Positions 1 to 7,700 of a stretch of 8,797 bases of DNA are shown piece after piece (within the stretch, counting starts at the first letter, position 1; each line of letters opens with the position of its first letter). The DNA is from Verrucomicrobiota bacterium (lineage in GTDB: Bacteria; Verrucomicrobiota; Verrucomicrobiia; Verrucomicrobiales; Verrucomicrobiaceae). The position numbers and the translations under genes were made by a program. Under the pieces are notes generated by a model, which was given only the letters and a program-made list of their open reading frames with translations, did no database searches and was not told where the DNA came from. The stretch lies in assembly GCA_023429545.1 (NCBI GenBank), contig JAEYUU010000156.1, positions 1 through 8,797 on the forward strand, given 5' to 3'.

Positions 1-700
1 CGCCGTCCTTGGAAAACAAGAACGTCGGATCCACCTGGCGGCGCTGGCGCAGCGCTTCGTTGATGGGCCCATGGATGTCGATGACCTTCCATCCTTTTGC
101 CCGCTGGCTGAGGAGCCAGTCGCTGTAGCGATCCAGCACGCGATTGTATCCTTCGAAGGGCTTGGGATAGGCATCCAGTCCGGCTGGGAGCACCCTTTCC
201 TTGATGGGCACCGGGTCGAACACGGGCGGCGTGAGATGCACCACCTCCGCGCCGGCAGCCCTGGCCTTTTCCCGCAGCTTCTGCATGCCTGTCGTGAATG
301 CCTGGAAACGCTCATCCTTCAAAGGGAAGTAGATGCCGTCATTCATGCCATAGCAGGCCACGACAAGATCGGGCCTGGTCTTGGCGAGGACGCGGTCGAG
401 GCGCTCATGGAGGTCGGGACGGGGAAACTTGCCATCCGCATGGCCGGGCTCGGAAAGGCCGGAGACCGTCTCGCTGCTCAAGCCCAAGGGCAGCAACTCG
501 GGCCGGTAGCTTGTCTCCACCAGGAGGATCGTTTCCAGGAACTCCACATACTGCCCATTGTGCGTGATGCTGTCGCCGAGGATGACCACACGTTTGGCGG
601 TGGTGAGTGCTGGCTTGGGAGCTGATGCCTTGGGAGATTGCGCGGCCACCTGCATGGCTGCGGCGGCGAGGATGAGGGCGAAGATGCGTGGAACTTTCAT
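1..700 (-). CDS. Secreted SGNH/GDSL-type hydrolase (esterase), C-terminus cut off by window edge
   Basis: The reading frame is open from an ATG at 700 to the left edge (233 residues, no stop), so the gene is partial. The N-terminus MKVPRIFALILAAAAMQVAAQ is a Sec signal peptide with a likely cut after VAA (residues 18-20), giving a periplasmic or secreted enzyme. Block I of the SGNH family is visible as VVILGDSIT with the nucleophile Ser in GDS (residues 42-44). A block II glycine is plausible around residues 73-81. Block III is GMND (118-121), supplying the oxyanion Asn. The sequence stops at FSKDG (229-233). In this family that is where block V (D-x-x-H, often DGVHP) begins, so the catalytic Asp is present and the His lies just outside. 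Such enzymes remove acyl groups, often acetyl, from carbohydrates, but the exact substrate cannot be read. It lies 149 bases after the next gene on the same strand. No Shine-Dalgarno sequence is seen directly before the ATG. Confidence 0.9.
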   Translation of the reverse strand, partial: MKVPRIFALILAAAAMQVAAQSPKASAPKPALTTAKRVVILGDSITHNGQYVEFLETILLVETSYRPELLPLGLSSETVSGLSEPGHADGKFPRPDLHERLDRVLAKTRPDLVVACYGMNDGIYFPLKDERFQAFTTGMQKLREKARAAGAEVVHLTPPVFDPVPIKERVLPAGLDAYPKPFEGYNRVLDRYSDWLLSQRAKGWKVIDIHGPINEALRQRRQVDPTFLFSKDG

Positions 701-710
701 GAAGAGAGCG

Positions 711-740
711 GGAGGCGTGGCACAATGGAGCACGCCCTCC
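711..740 (-). repeat. Hairpin in the leader of the SGNH hydrolase gene
   Basis: The plus-strand arms GGAGGCGTG (711-719) and CACGCCCTCC (731-740) pair over 9 bp with one bulged C and an 11-base loop. In the minus-strand transcript this stem ends 10 bases before the esterase ATG. It places the only purine-rich, Shine-Dalgarno-like stretch (GGAGG, 736-740) inside the stem and 35 bases from the start codon. It could affect translation or be part of the upstream gene's 3' end. There is no T-tract, so it is not a standard terminator. Confidence 0.4.
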
Positions 741-807
741 GGCTCATCACAAGACGGCATCATCCGGCAGCGTGCACTTTCCTCCTACGGACTGGCCGCG
801 CTTGAGC

Positions 808-825
808 ATGCAACAATCATTGCAT
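808..825 (-). terminator. Small hairpin 25 bases after the unknown exported protein gene
   Basis: ATGCAA (808-813) and TTGCAT (820-825) form a perfect 6-bp stem with a 6-base loop, starting about 25 bases past the TAG stop of the 850-4428 gene. No run of T follows on the minus strand and the stem is AT-rich, so an intrinsic terminator is only a weak possibility. It may be chance. Confidence 0.2.
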
Positions 826-849
826 CCGGGGCCGCTTCTGGCATTCGCG

Positions 850-3800
850 CTACCTCGCCAGTGGAGGAATCGCCACGCGAATGAGCTCCCCTTGATCCGT
901 GGTCAACAGCGCGGGGGTGTTTTCATCCGCCATCCAGATAGGCGAGCCGCGGCAGACGTATGGCAGCCAGTAGCCGGTGAGTACCTCTCCAGTTTTCTGG
1001 TCGAGCCGCAGGAGCATCCGTGGATTCTTCAGGACGAAACGCGGCTGCCAGAGGTGGCTGCTGGGCTCCGCGCCTGGCGGCACCGTCTCAAATGAGGCGA
1101 TGCCGGGCTCCTGCTTCTCCACGGTAAGTGCGTCCGCTGTCACCTTGAGATGGAACATGCGGCCGGCCTCGCTGATGCCCAGGGTGCCGTTTTTGCCCCA
1201 CCATGCGACGAGCACTTCGGAACGACCGTCTATGGGTGGGCGTTCCGTGGCAGCCTCCAGCACTCTGCCATCCGCTGCCAGCCATAGCGCGCGGAACTTC
1301 GTGCGGAAAGCACCCTCGCTGGGTGCTGTGAAGATGGCTCCAGATTCATCCACCGCCACCTCCGAGCGCAGCGGGTTCATGGGCAGGATGCGGCGTTCAT
1401 GACGTTCATACGGCAAATCAGTGTCGAGCGGCACGATGCGCAAAGCTGCGTCGGGCCTCCCTTCGCAGGACCATTCCACGCAGATGATCTGGTTGTCGTT
1501 GAATACAAAAACACTCTCCCTTCCCAGAAGGGCCTGACTCTGCAGATGCAGGATCTGATTCCAGGGGATATCCGACGTGTCATAAACCCTGATGCCACCT
1601 GCACCACCCACAGCGGCGCGAGAGCGGACATTGGAGACAAACCATGTGCGCGCATCTGCGTCCACCGGCGCGACGGATTCGCAATTCAAGACAGGCAGTT
1701 GCGCCGGAATCGGGTCCTGTGAAAGAGACACAAACCTTTGCAGGCGCACGGCTGGCGACTTTGGGCTGGCCACTCCTTCCGCAGCGAGCACCAGATGGCG
1801 CACGGGAATCCAGTTGTCACCAATCAGACTGGCATCGACCTCAGCAAAGTAATTATTCCAGGCGACCCACCGGTCCGGACGAATCAGAGCCCTGGCAGGA
1901 CCGACACTTTTGAAGACCTCGCTCCTGGCCATATCTTTGATGGAGGCCACGGGCCGTTTGTCCCCGTCCAGAAGCACGAGGCTGATTCCAGACGGAAACT
2001 CCGCGCTCGAGAAAGGATGCAGAAAGTAATCATCCACATCCACATGAAGCAAGTATTCCGCGCCCCGCTGGACGGAGATCACTTCTGAGATGGGGTCGCC
2101 GAACTCCTCCCGCCACCTTTGGGGCCAAGCGGGCAGGGGTTCACGTGGCGCCCGCTTGCTATCAAGGTCGGGCTCCCGGATGCTGAAGGCCAAAGGCTCG
2201 CTGAAGGACAAGACACCATTGCGAGGATTCTTGAGCATCACTCTCGCCCAACCCGCAGCCGGGAGTTCGGGTATGGACATGCTTCCATCGACGGCAACTG
2301 ATTTCGCCTCCCCCACTTTGCGCAGGGCATCCGGCGTGTCCCCTGCATAGACTTCCAGATCGAACCTGCCTGTGAAGGCATGCTGTTTCGGAGATTTGTA
2401 GAGAACGGGCGTGGACTCTTCCTCGTCCGAATCAGCTAAACTTAGACGCCGCCTCTCATCCAGGCTCAACGGCAATTCAATACTCCATGCCACACGCGGC
2501 GGATCGCCACCTGGCGAACTCGCGTGCACTTTGAGCCTGGCGGGCGGAAGTCTGCCGCTGTCCGCAGACACAACAGCGCGATAGGACTGAAGTCTATTCA
2601 GAATCGTCTCCAGCGCGCGCGCCCTCACGAACATGATCTCCTTCAGGAGGTGCTGCTCAAAAGCGGCGAGTTCCCTAGTAAGGTTCGCGGAAATGAGCGC
2701 ATCCAGCACCAGAGCCGCCGTCACTTGATCCGCCTCACCTTCCTTCTGTGACCGTGACCACAAGGGTTCCCATGCCTGAAATGCAAGCTTCGCCAGTTCC
2801 CTGCCCTGCTCTGGAGTCGCCTCCACCATCGCCTTCAGCAAGACGCGGACCAGATGCCGGCAGGCTTGCCAATCGGAATTGACGTCGCGTTGGCGGCGCT
2901 GTGCCCCCTCTCTCCATGCATGTGCGCACGCTTCGCGCTCCTGGACATTCCCATGGAGAACTGCCAGCACCAGCATCTGAGGCCAGAGGTCGGCATTGAC
3001 CAGAGGATCCGCTGTCTTGCTCTGCCGGACAAGCTGCTCCCGGAGGAGCGGGAGAAGAGATGGCAGCAGCGATGCCTGACCTGTCTTCTCCATCCAGGGA
3101 ATCAACTGCATCGCCTGCCGCACGTTCCCTCCCGTGCCGTTGGTGACATCCGGCATGCGCAACAATCCGGGGAGACCTTCGGCGAACCACGGACCGAGCA
3201 GGCGTGCTTCCACGTGACCGGCGGGAGCAAGCACACCGAGACGCCACGCCACCTGCAGTCGCGGAACAGGATCCAGCGCTTGCGCAAGTTGCAGCGCCTC
3301 CGGAGTCAGGGGTGACACGTTTGCGCGCGCGAGCAGCACGCAGGAAATGAGATGGGTATCGCGTGGGTGCTGCTGGCCTACCACCTCTGCTTCCATGAGG
3401 AAGTCCGCATGCGGTTCGCGCAAGGCGATCTTCATGAGGGTGGGAATCACGCCCCCCGCATCGACGGTCCACGGCTTTTCACCCCACATCGCTGTGGAGG
3501 CAAATGAGCCTGCCTTCTGCCCTTGGTCTCGTTCCCGCCCGCCGCCCTTTTCCCCATTCACCGGTGTCAGGACCAGGGCTCGTGCCAGGGCCGTGGCCGC
3601 ATCGTGATGACCGGCCTCCGCCCATGCATGCACACGCGCGTGAAACTGCGCCATGTGCGAGAGCAAGAGATGCTGCTGATGCTCTCGCACGGACTTCAGC
3701 AGGAGCGCGAGTCTCTGGGGTTGCAGCGGTGTGTCCTCCACATCCAGCACGGCCTGCAGCATGGTGAAGGCCACCATCCCCGCCGTTCCGGGCTTTGTAC

Positions 3801-4428
3801 GCACAAACGCATCCGCCAGCGCCGAGTTCAATTCGTCGGTACGTTTTGCCCTGGAGATGCGTGCAACCCAACCGGTGGTCGGTGGCGCCAGTATGGTGAA
3901 GAATTCCGGAGGCCGCGCAAAGTCCGTGCGACGCAGTCCTTCCAGAAACATATCCGCCGCCCATTTCTCCTCCTTCATCTTCGCATAGCGGATGCCGCGA
4001 CGCAGCCAGGCATCCGGCTGATCGGGATTCAGCAGAAGGTCGAGTTGCTCCGCCTCGGCAATGTCGGTGACACGCTGCCGGCCAATGCGTGCGAGGGCTG
4101 CGAGCAGCCGCGCCTTCACCGCATGCTCCGGCTGCTGCTTCACCTCGGGTTTCAGCAGCTTGTACGCCTCATTCAGGAACCCGTACTTCTTCACACCGGG
4201 AAAGGCGTCCAGCATTTCGCCCACAACCTTGTCCGCTTCAGCGTGGGTGAGACGCGCGCATAGTTTCTTGTCGGCAAGGAGGTCTTCGATGGCTTGGGCG
4301 GCTTTGGCGGAAATTTCTTCGCTAGACGACGGAGCAGAGGCAGATGCATCTTTGTCCTCCTGCGCGGCTGCCGGGAAGATCGTGCACCCATGCAGGACGA
4401 CTCCCATGACCACTCCAATGCATCTCAT
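850..4428 (-). CDS. Large exported protein of unknown function: helical (TPR-like) N-half, beta-rich C-half
   Basis: I do not recognise a named family. The chosen start is the ATG at 4428 (1192 residues). The frame extends to a TTG at 4488, but the ATG places a good signal peptide at the very N-terminus (MRCIGVVMGVVLHGC..., then FPAAAQ). Cleavage after AAA (20-22) fits signal peptidase I. LHGC (12-15) faintly resembles a lipobox, but His at -2 makes a lipoprotein unlikely. Residues 28-40 are Ser/Ala-rich. About 40-620 is Ala/Leu-rich and helical, with TPR-like text at 136-167 (DAWLRRGIRYAKMKEEKWAA), suggesting a solenoid. A Gly/charged low-complexity loop sits near 291-311. From about 630 on it is beta-rich, with segments at 970-1190 such as VFNDNQIICVEW, AVDESGAIFTA and LLTTDQGELIRVAIP that resemble propeller blades. 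No catalytic motif or haem site is visible. It probably acts in the envelope as a scaffold or binding protein; this is inference. Confidence 0.88.
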   Translation of the reverse strand: MRCIGVVMGVVLHGCTIFPAAAQEDKDASASAPSSSEEISAKAAQAIEDLLADKKLCARLTHAEADKVVGEMLDAFPGVKKYGFLNEAYKLLKPEVKQQPEHAVKARLLAALARIGRQRVTDIAEAEQLDLLLNPDQPDAWLRRGIRYAKMKEEKWAADMFLEGLRRTDFARPPEFFTILAPPTTGWVARISRAKRTDELNSALADAFVRTKPGTAGMVAFTMLQAVLDVEDTPLQPQRLALLLKSVREHQQHLLLSHMAQFHARVHAWAEAGHHDAATALARALVLTPVNGEKGGGRERDQGQKAGSFASTAMWGEKPWTVDAGGVIPTLMKIALREPHADFLMEAEVVGQQHPRDTHLISCVLLARANVSPLTPEALQLAQALDPVPRLQVAWRLGVLAPAGHVEARLLGPWFAEGLPGLLRMPDVTNGTGGNVRQAMQLIPWMEKTGQASLLPSLLPLLREQLVRQSKTADPLVNADLWPQMLVLAVLHGNVQEREACAHAWREGAQRRQRDVNSDWQACRHLVRVLLKAMVEATPEQGRELAKLAFQAWEPLWSRSQKEGEADQVTAALVLDALISANLTRELAAFEQHLLKEIMFVRARALETILNRLQSYRAVVSADSGRLPPARLKVHASSPGGDPPRVAWSIELPLSLDERRRLSLADSDEEESTPVLYKSPKQHAFTGRFDLEVYAGDTPDALRKVGEAKSVAVDGSMSIPELPAAGWARVMLKNPRNGVLSFSEPLAFSIREPDLDSKRAPREPLPAWPQRWREEFGDPISEVISVQRGAEYLLHVDVDDYFLHPFSSAEFPSGISLVLLDGDKRPVASIKDMARSEVFKSVGPARALIRPDRWVAWNNYFAEVDASLIGDNWIPVRHLVLAAEGVASPKSPAVRLQRFVSLSQDPIPAQLPVLNCESVAPVDADARTWFVSNVRSRAAVGGAGGIRVYDTSDIPWNQILHLQSQALLGRESVFVFNDNQIICVEWSCEGRPDAALRIVPLDTDLPYERHERRILPMNPLRSEVAVDESGAIFTAPSEGAFRTKFRALWLAADGRVLEAATERPPIDGRSEVLVAWWGKNGTLGISEAGRMFHLKVTADALTVEKQEPGIASFETVPPGAEPSSHLWQPRFVLKNPRMLLRLDQKTGEVLTGYWLPYVCRGSPIWMADENTPALLTTDQGELIRVAIPPLAR

Positions 4429-4436
4429 GTGGTGAG

Positions 4437-4466
4437 GTAATAGCAGGTTCGAGTTGAGGACGTCAA
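4437..4466 (-). promoter_or_regulatory. Candidate sigma70-type promoter, possibly giving a leaderless mRNA
   Basis: On the minus strand TTGACG (plus 4461-4466, 5 of 6 to the -35 consensus) is followed after 18 bases by TATTAC (plus 4437-4442, 4 of 6 to the -10). Transcription would start about 7 bases further on, near 4430, almost on the ATG at 4428. No Shine-Dalgarno sequence precedes that ATG (the bases before it read TTACCTCACCAC), which fits a leaderless or near-leaderless message. It also argues against the upstream TTG start, since that codon would lie upstream of the transcript. The match is by eye only. Confidence 0.4.
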
Positions 4467-4549
4467 CGGCGGTGTGAAGCCCTCGCAATCGAACTGAGAC
4501 GTGGACCGGGGAATATTATTCGACGGAAGAATGAAAAGGTGCACGTAGC

Positions 4550-4686
4550 GTACCGGAACGCGGCAGCCCCCTGGGACCACGGCACTCCGCTGTTGCCCGT
4601 CATTCACGGCGCGGCTTCGCCGCCTGGTTAATCTAAATCGACAACGGAGTGTCGCGGTCCCAGGAGACGGCTGCGCCTCGAACTAC
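4550..4686. repeat. Long imperfect palindrome with central hairpin (REP/MITE-like element)
   Basis: CCTGGGACCACGGCACTCCG (4570-4589) is matched in reverse complement at 4645-4664 with 18 of 20 positions identical. The arms continue outward as GCAGCC (4563-4568) against GGCTGC (4669-4674) and GTA (4550-4552) against TAC (4684-4686). The midpoint, near 4617, coincides with a separate hairpin, GCGGC-TTC-GCCGC (4611-4623). The region between arms and centre is poorly paired. The whole is about 137 bp, non-coding, and lies between two genes. The symmetry suggests a dispersed palindromic repeat or non-autonomous mobile element, but only one copy is in the window and no target-site duplication was found, so the class is unproven. 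Confidence 0.6.
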
Positions 4687-4710
4687 CGTCCCACCGCTCA
4701 CCGCGACACT
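4648..4710 (-). repeat. Perfect 11-bp inverted repeat right after the multidomain cytochrome gene (mRNA 3' hairpin)
   Basis: AGTGTCGCGGT (4648-4658) is exactly complementary to ACCGCGACACT (4700-4710). Inside it, GACGG (4666-4670) pairs with CCGTC (4686-4690), extendable by two G-C pairs past one bulged base. Both stems share a midpoint near 4678-4679. On the minus strand the outer stem begins 2 bases after the TGA stop of the cytochrome gene. No T-tract follows, so this is not a classical intrinsic terminator; it could stabilise the 3' end or help Rho-dependent termination. Its left arm is shared with the larger palindrome at 4550-4686, so the two folds exclude each other. Confidence 0.6.
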
Positions 4711-4712
4711 GA

Positions 4713-7700
4713 TCACTCCCCCTTCAAGTAAGCCAGCAGATCTGCCATTTGCTCTTTGGTAATGCCCCCTTCCAAGCCCACGGGCATGAGGCTGGCGTCG
4801 AGGCATTTCATCTTGGCGATGTTTGAGCGGGGAATGACTTCGGTAAGGCCGGCAGCCATTCTTACGGTCACTTCGGTGGATGTTTCCCCGGCGATCAAGC
4901 CCGCGATCATGCGGCCGTCCTTGGTGTCGATCTGATATGCCATCCAGCGGGCCTCCACCATGCGGTTGGGATCCAGGATGTCGCTCAGCAGCGCTTCCTT
5001 CTCCTTGATGCGCACGTCGGTAATGTCCGGTCCCACGTCCACGCCCTGGCCTCTCACCTTGTGGCAGGTGATGCAGATGGTGGCGAAAACCTGCTGACCC
5101 TTGGCGGCATCGCCCTTCACTTTCGTGGCGTCGTGATAAGCAGTGATCACTGCGGCGCGGTCACCGCTGGGGCTTCCAAAAATCTTGGAGGCCAGCTCGA
5201 ACATGGGATTGTTCGGGCGGAGATAACGCCAGCGGGTTTCCGCATCTACGAAGGCCTTGGGCAGCTCACCGCGGTCGATGCGCTCGAAGAAATCCTTCAC
5301 GGTCTTGCCATTGCCGGTGAGCATCTTCACGGCTTCGAGGCGCTGCGTGGGTCCGAGCTTCGGCAGCAGTTCATAGAGCAGCGGAGCCGTCTTCTCCGCG
5401 CCGAACTTCTTCAGCAAGGCAAAGGCTGCCGTGGAGATCTCCAGCGGCTGGCCATCATCCAGCAGCGTGCGCATGACCGGCTCTGCCTTGTCCCAGGGGC
5501 GCTGGGCCAGCAGCGGGATGCAGGCGAGGCGTTGCTCGGCAGGTGCTTTCCCGTCCACCATGATCTTGTCCACAAGTCCGAGCAGCGTGGTGATTTCTGC
5601 CGCGGCAGCTTTGTACTGTTCAGGAGGAGAGGTGGTGAATTGGACGAGCGTCTTCACACCCAACTTGCCACCCGATTTCGGCAGCCCTTCGGCGAGACCT
5701 TGCAGAAGAGCGGGCTTCCACCACGTGAGTTTACCGGATTCTTGGTTCAGCACGGAAAGCGCCTTGGCAAAGTCCTCCGCACTTCCATTCGCGGCGGAGC
5801 AGGACACAAGGGCACGAATGAAGTCCGCACGAGCGGGCTTGTAGTCACGTCTGATGTGCGCTTTGGACATCAGGCCCTGCAGCACTGCGCCTTCATTTCC
5901 CTTGGACGTGGAGAGGGCCGCGCGCTGCAGCCAGATATCATCCAGGCTGAAGGTGACCTTCCCATGGGAGGTCTCTTCGTACTGCGAGGCGACCCCGGAC
6001 AGCACTTCGATGACTTTCTCGGGGCTTTCAGCGGGATTCCTGCACAGGGCCAGCAGGGCTGCGCGTCCGCTGGCTGCATGATCATCCGCCTCTCCAGCCC
6101 GGATCAGGAAAGAGCTGAGCGATTCGAAATCGGCTTCTTTGTGGGGGAAGACGGCCTGGCTCACAGGCGATACTGGCGCGAGCTTTGCATATCCGTGTCT
6201 CTGCACCAGTCCATACACAAGATTGGCAGCGTGAACGCGGGTGAGAAGCGGGCCCTCACCTTCTGTGCCCATGCTCTTGATCTGGGCCTCCAGCGCCGTG
6301 AGCAGATTTCTAAGTTCCGAGGGTGATTTGTCCACCAGCAGCCGCTGCGCCGTCTCGCGCTGCCAGGCATTCGCGTGTCCCAGCCATGCCACGAGTTCCT
6401 CCACTTTCTTCGGTGCCGCTTCGATCTTGCGCGCCTTCTTGCCCTTCGGCACCACGCGCCAGATGCGGCCTTCGTTTTCACCCTGGCGGATGTCATGCGT
6501 CTTCACAAACGACTCCGGGAAGAAACGGGCGTGGTCGATGTAGCGGCGGTACATGTCGCACACATAGAGTGCGCCATCGGGACCAGTGGTGATATTCACC
6601 GGGCGGCACCATTCATCGCGGCTGCCGAAGAATTCCTTGTGATCTCCCACACGCGTGGCCTTCAGGCTCGCGCCATTCGGCTCCACGATGTAGCGCGTCA
6701 CGAGCTGGCCGGTGGGATCCGGCACAAAGATGTTCCCCTTTAGTTCGGGCATGAGATCGCCGCGATAGACACCGAGCCCGCAGGCGGCGGTATTCGTGCC
6801 GGCATGCGCGTCCGCCGTGGTATGAGTCAATTGAAGTGGATACACCTTGGTATCCGCGCCGCTCGGAGCAATATCCTCCCAGCCCTGGGTGATCCCCGCG
6901 TTCGGATTGCGGAGCACCGCCTCATGCGGCATCACGGCGAACATCACCGGACTGCGGTTCGAGCAGAAGAAGTGGTGGCCCCAGTCATCGAAGCAGCCGC
7001 CAAACTGGCCGAAGCCCGTGGTGGGCGTCATCTTCCCAGTGGCGGGGTCATAGCGCAGATTGCTCCGGGTGAAGTTCTGCTTCTCGTCCGGGGTTCCGGC
7101 GGGATAAATCTCTTTCGTATCCAGGCCGTTGTTGAAGTAGATGCAGTTGTCCAGTCCCCAGCGCGGGGCAGATACCTGGAGCTGGGAGTGATTCGGATTA
7201 AAGCCTTCCACGAGCGGCTTCCTTTCATCTGCGACCCCGTCCCCGTTGGTGTCGCGGATGAAAAGAATCTGCGTGCGTGTGGTGGCGATGAGTCCATCAC
7301 GGAAGGGCAGCAGGCCCTGCACATGATCGACTTTATCCGCAAAAGTGATGGCCCGGTCATAGCGGCCATCACCGTCGTCATCGACGAGCTGCTGGATGCG
7401 TGACAAAGGCGGCTTCCCCGGGCCAGCGCCCAGGGGATAGTCGATCATGTCCGCCACAAAGCAGCGGCCCTGTGCGTCCCAGGTCAGTTCGACCGGGTCA
7501 CGCACGAGGGGCTCCGCTGCCACGAGCTGGATTTCATAGGGTCCGTCCAGTTCGATCGATTTCTGCGACTGCTCGGGCGTCCACGAAGTTTCGCGGCTCG
7601 CCTTCACATCGATATCCGAACCGCCGGAGGCCTGCACCGGATCCCACTTCTCCTTGAACTCACCCAGCGGATACAGCTCGAAACGCTTCACCACCATCTC

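Larger units (their letters stand above)
701..849. other. Intergenic gap between unknown exported protein and SGNH hydrolase genes
   Basis: No gene is supported here. The gap lies between the stop of the 850-4428 gene and the start of the esterase gene, both on the minus strand. It holds two small inverted repeats, listed separately. I found no convincing -35/-10 pair for the esterase gene. The best is TTGTGA followed 17 bases later by TCCATT on the minus strand, a weak match, so whether the esterase has its own promoter or is read through from upstream is open. Confidence 0.6.

Noticed and set aside
71..625. Plus-strand open frame of 184 codons near the left edge
   Set aside because: The opposite strand encodes an SGNH hydrolase with GDS and GMND motifs in one unbroken frame, so this is its shadow.
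3523..4263. Plus-strand open frame of 246 codons opposite the unknown exported protein
   Set aside because: It is antisense to a coherent signal-peptide-bearing protein of 1192 residues. Its translation is rich in Arg, His and Gln with no domain, typical of a shadow frame.
4384..4395. Possible lipoprotein signal (LHGC) in the unknown exported protein
   Set aside because: His at the -2 position is unusual for a lipobox, and a normal signal peptidase I site (AAA before Gln) follows shortly after, so simple secretion is favoured.
4429..4488. N-terminal extension of the unknown exported protein to a TTG codon at 4488
   Set aside because: It would add 20 residues in front of a good signal peptide and would start upstream of the likely transcription start. 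The ATG at 4428 explains the export signal better.
4648..4710. Classical Rho-independent terminator after the cytochrome gene
   Set aside because: The stem is strong, but the loop is long and no T-run follows on the minus strand, so it is reported as an inverted repeat instead.
5061..6326. Long plus-strand open frame of 421 codons opposite the multidomain cytochrome gene
   Set aside because: It is antisense to a strand whose translation gives clear conserved domains, including the haem site. High GC content readily produces long antisense frames, and its translation has no recognisable domain or export signal.
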